This document shows positions 17,724 through 25,449 of a DNA stretch of 64,000 bases, one piece after another (the stretch's first letter is position 1; the number at the start of each line of letters is the position of its first letter). Source of the stretch: Sphingopyxis alaskensis RB2256. Lineage in GTDB: Bacteria > Pseudomonadota > Alphaproteobacteria > Sphingomonadales > Sphingomonadaceae. A program made the position numbers and the translations under genes. Under the pieces are notes generated by a model. It worked only from the letters and a program-made list of their open reading frames with translations, was not told where the DNA came from and made no database searches. Location of the stretch: contig NC_008048.1 in the NCBI RefSeq assembly GCF_000013985.1, forward strand, positions 2,786,001 to 2,850,000, written 5' to 3'.

Positions 17724-18191
17724 TCACCATTCGTGCGCGTGGTTTTCGGACGAGGTGAACCGCTCATTATAGTCGAGCGTGATCGTCCCGGCGGTCACGT
17801 CGAAGGTGAACTCGCCATAGGCGCCATCATTATTCTCCCATCCGCAATGCGTCTGGCGCAGCAGGTCATAGGCGAGGTTCTCGATCGCCTCGCTTGCCGA
17901 CAGGTAATTGGCGACTGGCTGGCCGGCGCCGTAGTCCAGCATCCTCACTTCAACGGCACCGCCGGACAATTCGGCCGGCTGATCGCCGATGAAGGCGGCG
18001 ACATCCTCGATCTGGCCACTATCGCCATAGCCGTCGAAGGTGACGGTTACGAGCGTGATGCCCGCCGAAGCGAGGCGGGCGAACAGCCGTGCCTTGTTTT
18101 CGGGAACGAGCTTTGCGGCGTCGGCTTCCCACTGCGAGAAACGTTGCATGATTGCCGCCATGTCGAGGGCGGGCTGGGTTGCGTCCGTCAT
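17724..18191 (-). CDS. DUF6878 family protein
   Basis: A 155-residue protein starting MTDATQPALDMAAIMQRFSQWE, with VTFDGYGDSGQIEDV and HCGWENNDGAYGEFTFDV. This Asp/Gly-rich pattern matches the DUF6878 family of alphaproteobacterial plasmids and ICEs. ATG 18191 is backed by AGGAG eight bases upstream. It is preceded by an intrinsic-terminator-like hairpin in its leader. Function unknown. Confidence 0.75.
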   Translation of the reverse strand: MTDATQPALDMAAIMQRFSQWEADAAKLVPENKARLFARLASAGITLVTVTFDGYGDSGQIEDVAAFIGDQPAELSGGAVEVRMLDYGAGQPVANYLSASEAIENLAYDLLRQTHCGWENNDGAYGEFTFDVTAGTITLDYNERFTSSENHAHEW

Positions 18192-18210
18192 TGCGGATCT
18201 CCTGAAAGGC

Positions 18211-18238
18211 AAAAGCCCGACGCGGAGGTCGGGCTTTT
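18211..18238 (-). terminator. Terminator-like leader hairpin
   Basis: A perfect 11-bp stem AAAAGCCCGAC/GTCGGGCTTTT with a six-base loop, 20 bp upstream of the start at 18191. On the minus strand the 3' arm ends in TTTT, so it could terminate or attenuate read-through into the DUF6878 gene. The following TTTCAGGAG is shared with the hairpin at 18494-18518. Confidence 0.6.
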
Positions 18239-18275
18239 GGGGATTGACGAAAACAGGGTGAATGGCGCCGCCGGG

Positions 18276-18473
18276 TCATTCCCGAAGGCCACCGGAGGCG
18301 ATGTCGGCGATCCATTCGACCGCCTCGTCGAAATCCGCGTCGTCGTCCTCGACCTGCCGCGCGAGGGCGATGGCGCCGGGGCGGCCAAGCTGCCCAAGCC
18401 GCTGGAGCGCAAGCAGCAACACGGGCGCCAGTTCATCCGCCGTCGCGGTGTCGATCTGGGAAGTTCGCATCAT
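18276..18473 (-). CDS. Small acidic mobile-element protein
   Basis: A 65-residue acidic protein starting MMRTSQIDTATADELAPVL and ending in WIADIASGGLRE. It looks fully helical and carries no recognised domain. Tandem ATGs at 18473 and 18470 have AGGAG at four and seven bases; the longer is listed. It sits between the ParB-like gene and the DUF6878 gene, and each of the two smaller genes has its own leader hairpin. Function unknown. Confidence 0.65.
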   Translation of the reverse strand: MMRTSQIDTATADELAPVLLLALQRLGQLGRPGAIALARQVEDDDADFDEAVEWIADIASGGLRE

Positions 18474-18493
18474 ATGACTCCTGAAAATGCGAA

Positions 18494-18518
18494 AGCCCGA
18501 CGCGAAATGCGCCGGGCT
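18494..18518 (-). terminator. Leader hairpin, paralogue of 18211-18238
   Basis: A 6-bp AGCCCG/CGGGCT stem with an inner CGC/GCG pairing, then TTTC and a TTTCAGGAG Shine-Dalgarno before the gene at 18473. The sequence GCGTCGGGCTTT is common to both leaders, so they derive from one element. Confidence 0.5.
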
Positions 18519-18570
18519 CGAATGATGAAGGGAGGATGGACGGGACGGCCGAAACCGCCCCGCCCGGATG

Positions 18571-20712
18571 TCAGGCCGCTGCCGCGATGCCTTCACCGCC
18601 GTTATCGACCGGCGGCGCATCGTCATCGAGAAAGGCGGGTAGTTCGGCGGTTTCGGTTTCCGCTGCCGGATCATCGGCAGGTGCATCGAGCAGTTCGGGC
18701 GTTCGCATCGGCTCGGGAAGCCAACCCGAATCCTCCAGCAGCCGTTCGGCCTCGTTCGCCATGTCGCCCTTCTTCAGATGATCGATCATCTCGGCGAACT
18801 TCGGTCCCTTTGCCTCGGCGACGTCGGCAAGGATGCGCGGCTTGGTCACGCTGCGGAAATAGCCCTCGACCGTCGGACGCCAGCCCGCGCCGACCAGATC
18901 GAGGCCGACAGCTCGCGCCAGGACATGGCTATGCGCGATACGCCGCTCGATGCTGTGCTTCGAGATGCGGCCGTTGTCATACTTCGGCACCACCTCATGC
19001 TGCGCGTTCAATGCCTGCGAGGCGCAGTGCGCGAACAGCGCCGCCTGTTCGGCCCCGTCGAACTGGAGCAGCGCGTCCCACAGCTCCTTGTCGCTGTCCG
19101 GCAGCCGGTCGGCCCAGCGCTTGTGGCGCTCAGCAATCGCCTTGACCGGTGCGCTGTCGCGCAAGCCCGATGGCGAAAAACCGAACGACACCTTGCTGAG
19201 CGACAGTTCCAGGCAGGATTCGCGACTGTAGGTGTAGAAGGTGCTGAGCACTAATGCGTGCAGCACCGCCGCGAAGGCCGTGGACGGATTCTGCGCGAAC
19301 GCGTCCTGTAGGGCAAGCGTGCGCCAGGCGGTCAGTTCAGCGACGAGGCGATCGGGAAGGGGCTTGAGGATTTCACCATCCTCCTCGTCATCCCCGCCAG
19401 ATGCCGCGCCGATCGGCACGACATTGGTCTCGGCCGTGCCAGCCAGCGTATCGCCTTCCTCTCCGGCAGAGGCGCCGCCGACGCCGCAAACGGCATCGGC
19501 TTCACCGTCTTCGCCCTCGATGACCGGCTCATCCTCAGGACGGACATAGCCGCGCTCGACGCAGAGCGATCCATCGACCTCGATCGACACGAACACGCCG
19601 GCCCGCGCCATCTCTTGCGCGTCGAAGGTCAGCGGTCGCTCGACCAGCGCGCCGATCTCCGCATCGATGGCAGCAATACGTTCATGCACCTCGTCCGGTA
19701 CGTCCGGATCGTCGGACCACTCCGCTTCGATCTTCTCGGCTTCGGTTTCCAGCGCTGCGAGCCGCGCATCCTCTTCGGGAGTGCGCGGGACTGGCACGCC
19801 GTCGATCTCGCGCAGGCCGTTAGTAACACCCCAAGGCAGGTCGACGGCGGTCGCGACCCACTTCCAGCCCTCGGCGCCGATCTTCTCGCCTTCGACCTGG
19901 AGTTTTTCGGCGACCAGTCGGTCGAGGAGCGCGGGATCGGTCAGCCAGCCGCCATCGTCCTCCTCGAACAGGTCGCGCATTACGCCGCCACCGGCTTCGA
20001 CATAGGCCTCGACCCCGACAAACCGCACCCGCTTATCGGCGACGCGCACGCTGTTCTCGGTCAGCTTCTGCCGGATGTAGGCGCCCGACCGGTTGTAGCT
20101 GTGGGCGAGCAGCTCCCAGACCTGCTCCTGGCGCTCATGGTCGTCGGAGACGGAAAAGGCCATGAGCTGCTCCAGCGTCATGCCGTCCTCGGCATAGACC
20201 TCGTGCAGCTTGGGTGAGACCTTCGCGAGCTTCAGCCGCTGGCTCACGACCGCCGGCGTCACGAGGAAGTGTGCGGCGATCGATTCGATATCCTGGCCCT
20301 TGTCCACCATCTCCCGCATGGCACGGAACTGGTCGAGAGGGTGAAGCTGCTCGCGGAAGGTGTTTTCCGCGTAGCTGTCTTCTTCGGCGGAGATCACGTC
20401 GTTGGCTGCCTTGACGACGCAGGGAATGGGCGCGTCCTTCGCGAGCCGCTTCTGCTTCACCAGCAGCTCGAGCGCCCGGAACCGCCGGCCTCCGGCCGGC
20501 ACCTCGAACTGGCCGGTCTCCTCGCCTTCCGCGTCGAGTATGGGCCGCACGTTGAGGCTCTGGAGCAGCGTGCGGCGGACGATGTCCTCCGCCAGTTCGC
20601 CGATCGATACGCCGGCCTTCACCCGGCGGACATTGGATTGGGACAGATGCAGGCGGTCGAACGGAATGTCGCGCGAGCCGCTGAGGACGAGCTTCTGGGG
20701 CGCTTTGGCCAT
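18571..20712 (-). CDS. ParB/RepB/Spo0J-type nuclease domain protein
   Basis: A 713-residue protein. The N-terminal ParB-like domain is clear: IPFDRLHLSQSNVRR, then a GGRRFRALELL motif (ParB box II-like), then the NTFREQLHPLDQFRAM segment. The HTH follows (IAAHFLVTPAVVSQRLKLAKV). The large acidic C-terminal region is specific to mobile-element versions of about 700 residues and is not a partition-type dimer domain. It probably has a regulatory or DNA-handling role in the island rather than chromosome segregation. No parA lies beside it. The start at 20712 has TGGAG ten bases upstream and is preceded by the AGAG-loop leader. Confidence 0.85.
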   Translation of the reverse strand: MAKAPQKLVLSGSRDIPFDRLHLSQSNVRRVKAGVSIGELAEDIVRRTLLQSLNVRPILDAEGEETGQFEVPAGGRRFRALELLVKQKRLAKDAPIPCVVKAANDVISAEEDSYAENTFREQLHPLDQFRAMREMVDKGQDIESIAAHFLVTPAVVSQRLKLAKVSPKLHEVYAEDGMTLEQLMAFSVSDDHERQEQVWELLAHSYNRSGAYIRQKLTENSVRVADKRVRFVGVEAYVEAGGGVMRDLFEEDDGGWLTDPALLDRLVAEKLQVEGEKIGAEGWKWVATAVDLPWGVTNGLREIDGVPVPRTPEEDARLAALETEAEKIEAEWSDDPDVPDEVHERIAAIDAEIGALVERPLTFDAQEMARAGVFVSIEVDGSLCVERGYVRPEDEPVIEGEDGEADAVCGVGGASAGEEGDTLAGTAETNVVPIGAASGGDDEEDGEILKPLPDRLVAELTAWRTLALQDAFAQNPSTAFAAVLHALVLSTFYTYSRESCLELSLSKVSFGFSPSGLRDSAPVKAIAERHKRWADRLPDSDKELWDALLQFDGAEQAALFAHCASQALNAQHEVVPKYDNGRISKHSIERRIAHSHVLARAVGLDLVGAGWRPTVEGYFRSVTKPRILADVAEAKGPKFAEMIDHLKKGDMANEAERLLEDSGWLPEPMRTPELLDAPADDPAAETETAELPAFLDDDAPPVDNGGEGIAAAA

Positions 20713-20724
20713 GGGACTTCTCCA

Positions 20725-20767
20725 TGACGGACCGCCGCGAGACTCTCTCCCGGCTCCAAGCCCGTCA
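20725..20767 (-). promoter_or_regulatory. 5' leader hairpin with AGAGT loop (parB-like gene)
   Basis: Minus-strand structure: outer stem TGACGG/CCGTCA (20767-20762 with 20730-20725), inner stem CCGGGAG/CTCGCGG with one G-G mismatch, loop AGAGT. TGGAGAAGTCCC and the start follow. The ardC leader has the same plan with a different inner stem, so the pairing is supported by covariation. Confidence 0.6.
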
Positions 20768-20897
20768 TGAAGCCACGGGCTTCCCTCTCCCTCTCAAGGC
20801 CTGCCAAAGGCAGGCCGGAACGCGGCCCGACGCTCCGCTACCGCCGGTCGGCATCAATGCTCTTGCCATTAAGTTCACTATTTGTTCTCATGTCGGC

Positions 20898-21086
20898 ATG
20901 GAACGAATCGAACGACAGGAATTGTCCGCCATCCTGCTGGCGGCGCCCGGATGGGCGCGCGTCGGCCTGACGATGCCTGACGAGCGGATGCGCGAGCGGG
21001 CTGCCGATGCACTGGCGGCAACGATCATCGCGAAGCTCGACGGATCATCCCCTCCCGACGTGAACCAGCTCAACCTTCCACTGTGA
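20898..21086 (+). CDS. DUF6771 family small protein
   Basis: A 62-residue protein starting MERIERQELSAILLAAPGWARVGLT, then DERMRERAADALAATI, matching the DUF6771 pattern common on sphingomonad plasmids. ATG 20898 gives the conserved start; the longer frame to 20724 runs through the parB leader and is rejected. Its last 17 bases overlap the convergent gene at 21070-21264. Function unknown. Confidence 0.65.
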   Translation: MERIERQELSAILLAAPGWARVGLTMPDERMRERAADALAATIIAKLDGSSPPDVNQLNLPL

Positions 21087-21264
21087 GCGGAGATGTGGGC
21101 CGCGCCGTGACGTCGAAGACGCCACGGCGAACGTCGAAACGCTCGGAGAAAGTGACGACATTAGTGCGACCCTCGCGATCGACCTGCGTGAAGCGCAGCA
21201 TGTCGCCTTTCAGGATTTCGATCGTCACCGGCGGCAGTTCGTCGCGGGGATCGTGGAAGGTCAT
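21070..21264 (-). CDS. Hypothetical small protein
   Basis: A 64-residue protein starting MTFHDPRDELPPVTIEILKG and ending TARPTSPLTVEG, predicted mostly beta. ATG 21264 is chosen because AGGAA lies five to six bases upstream; ATG 21279 would add MPRNR. I do not recognise a family. It is convergent with the DUF6771 gene and divergent from parDE. Confidence 0.5.
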   Translation of the reverse strand: MTFHDPRDELPPVTIEILKGDMLRFTQVDREGRTNVVTFSERFDVRRGVFDVTARPTSPLTVEG

Positions 21265-21346
21265 GCGGTTCCTGGGCATGGGGCGACTCCAAAACTGCGA
21301 CCCATGACATAGTAGATGATCGGCACCCACGCTTCCCCCACAAGCC

Positions 21347-21390
21347 TTGTCGCTGTCCACAATATTGCACTATATAAGGACAAAAGGAGG
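21347..21390 (+). promoter_or_regulatory. parDE promoter and possible operator
   Basis: TTGTCG (21347-21352), an 18-bp spacer and TATATA (21371-21376), then AAGGAGG before the parD ATG. An inverted repeat TGTCC...GGACA (21354-21358 / 21378-21382) spans the -10, as expected for an autoregulated toxin-antitoxin promoter; the operator role is inferred. Confidence 0.55.
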
Positions 21391-21395
21391 CGCGC

Positions 21396-21653
21396 ATGAA
21401 CAAGCCGATCACGCTCAATGTCCGGATTAGTGGCGCGCTGGGCGAGTTCGTCGCGGCCAATGTCGGCGATCAGGGCGCCTATGAGAATGTCAGCGAATAT
21501 GTGCGCGACTTGATCCGACGCGACAAGGAGAGGAGCGAGGCGGAGCAGTTCCAACGCCTGAAAGCGGAACTGACGCGCGCCTTCGCTGCCCCCGAAGACA
21601 GCTATGACGCATTGGATGCCGAGGCCGTGATCGCCCGCAATCGCCGGGCGTGA
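21396..21653 (+). CDS. parD: ParD-type ribbon-helix-helix antitoxin
   Basis: An 85-residue antitoxin. The N-terminal ribbon-helix-helix region (ITLNVRISGALGEFVAANV, then YENVSEYVRDLIRRD) binds DNA and represses the operon. The C-terminal part (LTRAFAAPEDSYDALD) would wrap the toxin. The toxin gene starts one base after its stop. The Shine-Dalgarno AAGGAGG is strong, consistent with antitoxin excess. The pair probably stabilises the integrated island. Confidence 0.85.
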   Translation: MNKPITLNVRISGALGEFVAANVGDQGAYENVSEYVRDLIRRDKERSEAEQFQRLKAELTRAFAAPEDSYDALDAEAVIARNRRA

Positions 21654-21654
21654 C

Positions 21655-21969
21655 ATGACAGCATTCCGTGTTTCGGCAATCGCGAGCCGGCGGCTCGACG
21701 AGATTTTTGTCTATTCGCTCGACACATGGGGCCAGGAGCAGGCCGAAACCTATATCCGTGAGTTGTTTGCCTGCTTCGACCGGATCGCGCGCCGCGAATT
21801 GCTCTGGCGCGCGATACCGGCCGAATTCAGCGTCGATGGTTATTATTGCCGCCACGAACATCACTACGTCTATTGGCGGCTGCTCGCCGATGGCGATGTC
21901 GGGATCGTCACTATCCTGCACGAGCGCATGCACCAGATGGACCGTTTCCGCGAGGATGATGGCGCTTGA
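21655..21969 (+). CDS. parE: ParE/RelE-superfamily toxin
   Basis: A 104-residue ParE-like toxin. FRVSAIASRRLDEIFVYSLDTWGQEQAETYIREL is the typical helical start (split here by family motifs), followed by beta strands with GYYCRHEHHYVYWR and VGIVTILHERM. ParE toxins inhibit gyrase, while related RelE toxins cleave mRNA; which applies cannot be told. It is coupled to parD with a one-base gap. Length is normal and intact. Confidence 0.82.
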   Translation: MTAFRVSAIASRRLDEIFVYSLDTWGQEQAETYIRELFACFDRIARRELLWRAIPAEFSVDGYYCRHEHHYVYWRLLADGDVGIVTILHERMHQMDRFREDDGA

Positions 21970-21991
21970 GATCGCTCGCCGGCGATCGGCG

Positions 21992-22399
21992 TTATGGTGA
22001 CAGCGTGCTCGCGCCCGGCGCCGATCCCCGGTGGAGGATGTGTTCACCCTCGACCAGCGATCCGGCGCGGGAAGCGGCCTCGGCATAGACCGAGAGCGGA
22101 AACCTACCCTCGAAGAGGACATCGCGCTCGATTCCGAGACCAAAGGGAAGCTGGATTGATTCCAGTTCTTCCAGCGCAAAGCTCCCTAATTCCGGACAGC
22201 CGAAGCCAAGATCGGCGAGGCCGAAGAGGATACCGTCCTCATCCAGTTCCGTGGCAAGCCATGTGGCGGGGCCAAGGGGATTGAAGAAGCGGACCACCGG
22301 CACCGGGTCGGGTGCGGGTTCACTGCGGCGGAGCGCCTCACAGCGGGCGCGGTGGTTGGCGCGCAGTTGGTCGCGCAATTCTTGTGTGAGGAGGATCAT
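21992..22399 (-). CDS. DUF2958 domain protein
   Basis: A 135-residue protein starting MILLTQELRDQLRANHRA, with KFFNP-like VVRFFNPLGPATWLATEL and DGILFGLADLGFGCPELG, the clear DUF2958 pattern found in plasmid and ICE maintenance regions. Its ATG overlaps the ardC stop (ATGA), so it is co-translated with the antirestriction gene. Function unknown. Confidence 0.85.
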   Translation of the reverse strand: MILLTQELRDQLRANHRARCEALRRSEPAPDPVPVVRFFNPLGPATWLATELDEDGILFGLADLGFGCPELGSFALEELESIQLPFGLGIERDVLFEGRFPLSVYAEAASRAGSLVEGEHILHRGSAPGASTLSP

Positions 22400-23298
22400 G
22401 CCGCCAACTCCTCCGCCTGGGGCTGCTGGGCATGCATCCAGTCGGCGGCCGCCTGGGCCTTGCTGGCCGCGGTGAAGATGGCGCGTGCGTCATCTTTTAG
22501 CGCTCGCAACCACGAGGCAACGTAAGCGGCGTGATCGGGACGCGGGTGATGGGCAATGCCGAGGTCTGCGAGGACAAACGAAGCGGTCAGTTCGGCGCAA
22601 ATCTCCTCGATTGCGAGACTGTCGCGCTTGAAGCGCTCCTTGAAGTTGCGATCGAGCCGGTGTTCCGCCCCAACCGCATGGGCAGCTTCATGTAATAGCG
22701 TGCCCGTGAAATGGGCAGCATCCTCGAACGCCGAGAAGGGTGGCATGAAAATCTGATCGAGATCGATGCGGTAATGCGCGTCATATGCACCGTATGTGAT
22801 GGGAATGCGCAAGGCGTCGAAGAAGGCATCGGCGTGCGTAAATCGTTCGTTCTCGGGCAGAACTACGACTAGAGCCGGCTCATATCCATCCACTTGGGCG
22901 AGGTTGAACACGGTGAAGGCGCGAGCGAACATACGTCCTGACCCTGCTTCGCCATCGTCATGGTCGTCGTCGGCACGCGACGCAGCCTGCTTCCAGAACA
23001 CGACCGTGGTGCCACGCTCTCCCTTGCGCACCTGGGCTCCGAGCGAAGCCCATTGGCGGTAGGTGCCCCACAGGCCACTGGAATATGCGCTGGCTTCCGC
23101 GGCGATCCACAGCGCCAGCACGTTGACGCCTCGGTACTTCCTGCGAGAGATCACGTTCTGCGGCCTGGTAATGGCTGTGCCATCGTGATGCCAGGGCATA
23201 CGCCAGTTTCCGGCGCCGGCTTCGATGGCGGAAATTATCTCGGCGGTGATGCGCGAATAGACGTCGGCACGCGCGGCCGATCCGTTGGTGCGGGTCAT
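22396..23298 (-). CDS. ardC: ArdC-type antirestriction protein (ssDNA-binding, zincin)
   Basis: A 300-residue protein with an N-terminal ArdC ssDNA-binding region (NWRMPWHHDG, RKYRGVNVLALW, WASLGAQVRKGERG) and a C-terminal zincin metallopeptidase fold with HEAAHAVGAEHR. A downstream Glu in EEICAELTASF is the probable third ligand. ArdC proteins protect incoming plasmid DNA during conjugation from type I restriction or nucleases. ATG 23298 follows GGAG and the AGAG-loop leader; the longer frame upstream is non-coding. It is coupled to DUF2958 by four bases. It is the gene nearest the tRNA boundary. Confidence 0.87.
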   Translation of the reverse strand: MTRTNGSAARADVYSRITAEIISAIEAGAGNWRMPWHHDGTAITRPQNVISRRKYRGVNVLALWIAAEASAYSSGLWGTYRQWASLGAQVRKGERGTTVVFWKQAASRADDDHDDGEAGSGRMFARAFTVFNLAQVDGYEPALVVVLPENERFTHADAFFDALRIPITYGAYDAHYRIDLDQIFMPPFSAFEDAAHFTGTLLHEAAHAVGAEHRLDRNFKERFKRDSLAIEEICAELTASFVLADLGIAHHPRPDHAAYVASWLRALKDDARAIFTAASKAQAAADWMHAQQPQAEELAA

Positions 23299-23310
23299 GG
23301 CAGGTCTCCA

Positions 23311-23354
23311 TGACGGGCCGACGGCGAGCCTCTCTCGCCGTGCTGAACCCGTCA
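23311..23354 (-). promoter_or_regulatory. 5' leader hairpin with AGAGG loop (ardC)
   Basis: The best-formed member of the leader family. The outer stem TGACGGG/CCCGTCA is a perfect 7 bp (23354-23348 with 23317-23311). The inner stem ACGGCGAG/CTCGCCGT is a perfect 8 bp with loop AGAGG. TGGAGACCTGCC and ATG 23298 follow. Positions 23355-23613 hold no gene I can support. Confidence 0.62.
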
Positions 23355-23613
23355 CGGCCAACCGGCCGCACTTTTCCTCTGGCGGGGCGTTACGGGGCGG
23401 CAGCCCCGTTCGAAGGGGTCCGGGGAGACGAGGAACGCGGCTCACCGGCAGGGGAAGACATTCCCCTCCAGACTCAGAAAGACCTGCGCCAAGGAACGCC
23501 ATTCAACGCCAGATTAGGAGGGGTCGGTGGTCGCCCGGTGGTCGCCCGCAGCGTTCGGCGCGAATTTGGGCTTCCTGCGAACCCCTCTAATCGATTGATT
23601 TTTCTAGAAAATC

Positions 23614-23688
23614 TGGAGCGGGCGAAGGGATTCGAACCCTCGACCCCAACCTTGGCAAGGTTGTGCTCTACCCCTGAGCTACGCCCGC
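23614..23688 (-). tRNA. tRNA-Gly (GCC anticodon)
   Basis: Complete cloverleaf on the minus strand: acceptor GCGGGCG/CGCCCGC, D-arm GCTC...GAGC, anticodon stem CAACC/GGTTG with loop TTGCCAA (anticodon GCC), T-arm with TTCGAAT, discriminator T, and an encoded CCA (23616-23614). Its 3' end points toward the accessory region, the usual arrangement for an integration target. Confidence 0.96.
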
Positions 23689-23880
23689 TCTGGCGGCTGG
23701 CGTCCGGGTGGGGCCAGCGGGTGAGGCGGGCGATTAGCACCGGCCTTTTGACTCGGCAAGCCCTGATTGCGCATTTTCGCCGAAGGGTTGGCATATCGCC
23801 TGCAAATCCCACATAAGCGGAACATGAGTCCTTTTCGTCCGCGCGAAAAGGGCGCCAATCGAAACAGGAGCACCCCCTTT

Positions 23881-24792
23881 GTGGCCACTCTCGGTCTGAA
23901 TCCGCAGGACAAGGAAGCCGTCGAAGCCTTCCGCCGCGATGTCGTCGAGCCATCGATGACCAGCCTCGTCATCCTCGATTTCTGGGCCGAATGGTGCGGG
24001 CCGTGCAAGCAGCTTGCCCCGGTGCTCGAAAAGGTCGCCGCCGACTATGCCGACAGGGGCGTGGTGCTGGCGAAGGTCGATGTCGATGCGAATCGGTTCA
24101 TCGCCAGCCAGTTCCAGGTCCAGTCGATCCCGACCGTCTATGCGATTTTCCAGGGCCAGCCGGTCGCGAACCTGACCAATGCGCGCAGCGAAAGCCAGCT
24201 TAAAGCGATGCTTGACCAGCTGCTCGCACAGCTGCCGATCGAAAGCGCCACCAAGGATCGCGCGGTCGAGATCGCACCGCTCCTCGAGATGGGAGAGAAT
24301 GTGCTCGCCGAGGGCGACGGCGCGCGCGCTACGAGCATCTTTGGCCAGATCGCCGAAATCGCGCCCGACAATGCCGCGGCGCACGGCGGCCTGATCCGCG
24401 CGATGCTGCTCGCGGGCGACGTCGCGGGCGCGCAGGCGGTGCTCGACGCGCTGCCGGCCGAAATGGCGGACGACCCGGCGATCGCGCAGGCAAAAAGCGC
24501 GCTCGCCCTGGCCGCCGATGCCCCCGATTCGGGCGAGCTTGCGGCGCTCGAAGCCGCGGTCGCCGCAAATCCCGACGACCATCAGGCGCGGTTCGACCTT
24601 GCCGCGGCGCAGATCGGCGTGGGGCAGCGCGATGCCGCCGCCGACAATCTGCTTCACATCATCGCCGCCGACCGCGATTGGCAGGAGGGCGGGGCGCGCG
24701 CCAAATTGCTCGCGCTGTTCGAGGCCGTCGGGCTGGAGGACGCCTGGGTTTCGGCGCAGCGTCGTCGCCTGTCGCTGATCCTGTTCGGGTGA
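23881..24792 (+). CDS. Thioredoxin-TPR protein (YbbN/CnoX-like)
   Basis: A 303-residue cytosolic protein. The N-terminal thioredoxin domain carries the active site WAEWCGPCKQL (about residues 37-47) and the cis-Pro in IPTVYAIF. The C-terminal half is TPR-like helical repeats (TPR_19/20), the plan of YbbN/CnoX, a chaperone-redoxin that protects clients and hands them to GroEL/DnaK. Unlike E. coli, which has SxxC, it keeps CGPC. GTG 23881 is chosen because AGGAG lies ten bases upstream and the product starts ATLGLNPQDKE; ATG 23824 is an alternative. It overlaps the next gene (TGATGA). First core gene after the tRNA. Confidence 0.85.
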   Translation: MATLGLNPQDKEAVEAFRRDVVEPSMTSLVILDFWAEWCGPCKQLAPVLEKVAADYADRGVVLAKVDVDANRFIASQFQVQSIPTVYAIFQGQPVANLTNARSESQLKAMLDQLLAQLPIESATKDRAVEIAPLLEMGENVLAEGDGARATSIFGQIAEIAPDNAAAHGGLIRAMLLAGDVAGAQAVLDALPAEMADDPAIAQAKSALALAADAPDSGELAALEAAVAANPDDHQARFDLAAAQIGVGQRDAAADNLLHIIAADRDWQEGGARAKLLALFEAVGLEDAWVSAQRRRLSLILFG

Positions 24793-25442
24793 TGAGCGCT
24801 ACCGCGCCCCTCACGATTCAGCGGATCGCCATCTTTCCGCTCACCGGCGCGGTGCTGTTTCCGGGGCTGCACCTGCCGCTCCATATCTTCGAGCCGCGCT
24901 ATTCGGCGATGGTGCAGGAGGTGCTGGCGCGCGACCGCCAGATCGGAATGATCCAGCCGCGCCAGATCCCCGGCGAAGAGGATCGCGAGCCGCCCGCGCT
25001 TTACAATGTCGGCTGTGTCGGCCGCATCGTCGATGTCGAGGCGCTCGATGAAGGGCGCTTCAACCTGGTGCTGGAGGGCGTGGCGCGCTTTCGCGTCCGC
25101 CGCGAGCTCGACGTCACGACGCCGTTCCGGCAGGTCGAGGCCGAAATCGAGCTGGAGGCCGAGGATGACGCCGTGCTGGCGAGCATCGAACGCGCGAGCC
25201 TTGAGCGCGAGGCCAAACGGTTCGCCGCGCGGCAGGGCTATGTCGTCGACTGGGATTCGGTCGGCCAGCTCGACGACGCAACACTGGTCAACGGAATCGC
25301 GCAGGTCGCGCCCTTCGACGCCGCGGCGAAGCAGGCGTTGCTCGAGGCGACCCCGATCGATGCCCGCGCCGAGCTGGTGATCCAGCTGATGCAGTTCTTC
25401 GGCCGCTTCGACAGTGACGACGGGCGAGCGACCTTGCAATAA
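24792..25442 (+). CDS. LON substrate-binding domain protein
   Basis: A 216-residue protein consisting of a Lon N-terminal (LAN/PUA-like) domain only: IAIFPLTGAVLFPGLHLPLHIFEPRY, GCVGRIVDVE, FNLVLEGVARFRV, without AAA or protease domains. Such proteins are common beside the thioredoxin-TPR gene in alphaproteobacteria and may bind unfolded substrates. ATG 24792 overlaps the upstream stop by one base, so the two are one operon. Confidence 0.88.
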   Translation: MSATAPLTIQRIAIFPLTGAVLFPGLHLPLHIFEPRYSAMVQEVLARDRQIGMIQPRQIPGEEDREPPALYNVGCVGRIVDVEALDEGRFNLVLEGVARFRVRRELDVTTPFRQVEAEIELEAEDDAVLASIERASLEREAKRFAARQGYVVDWDSVGQLDDATLVNGIAQVAPFDAAAKQALLEATPIDARAELVIQLMQFFGRFDSDDGRATLQ

Positions 25443-25449
25443 GCCCGTG

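Noticed and set aside
23310..23816. 168-codon frame containing RAKGFEPSTPTLARLC
   Set aside because: This peptide is the well-known spurious translation of a tRNA gene, here tRNA-Gly read on the opposite strand.
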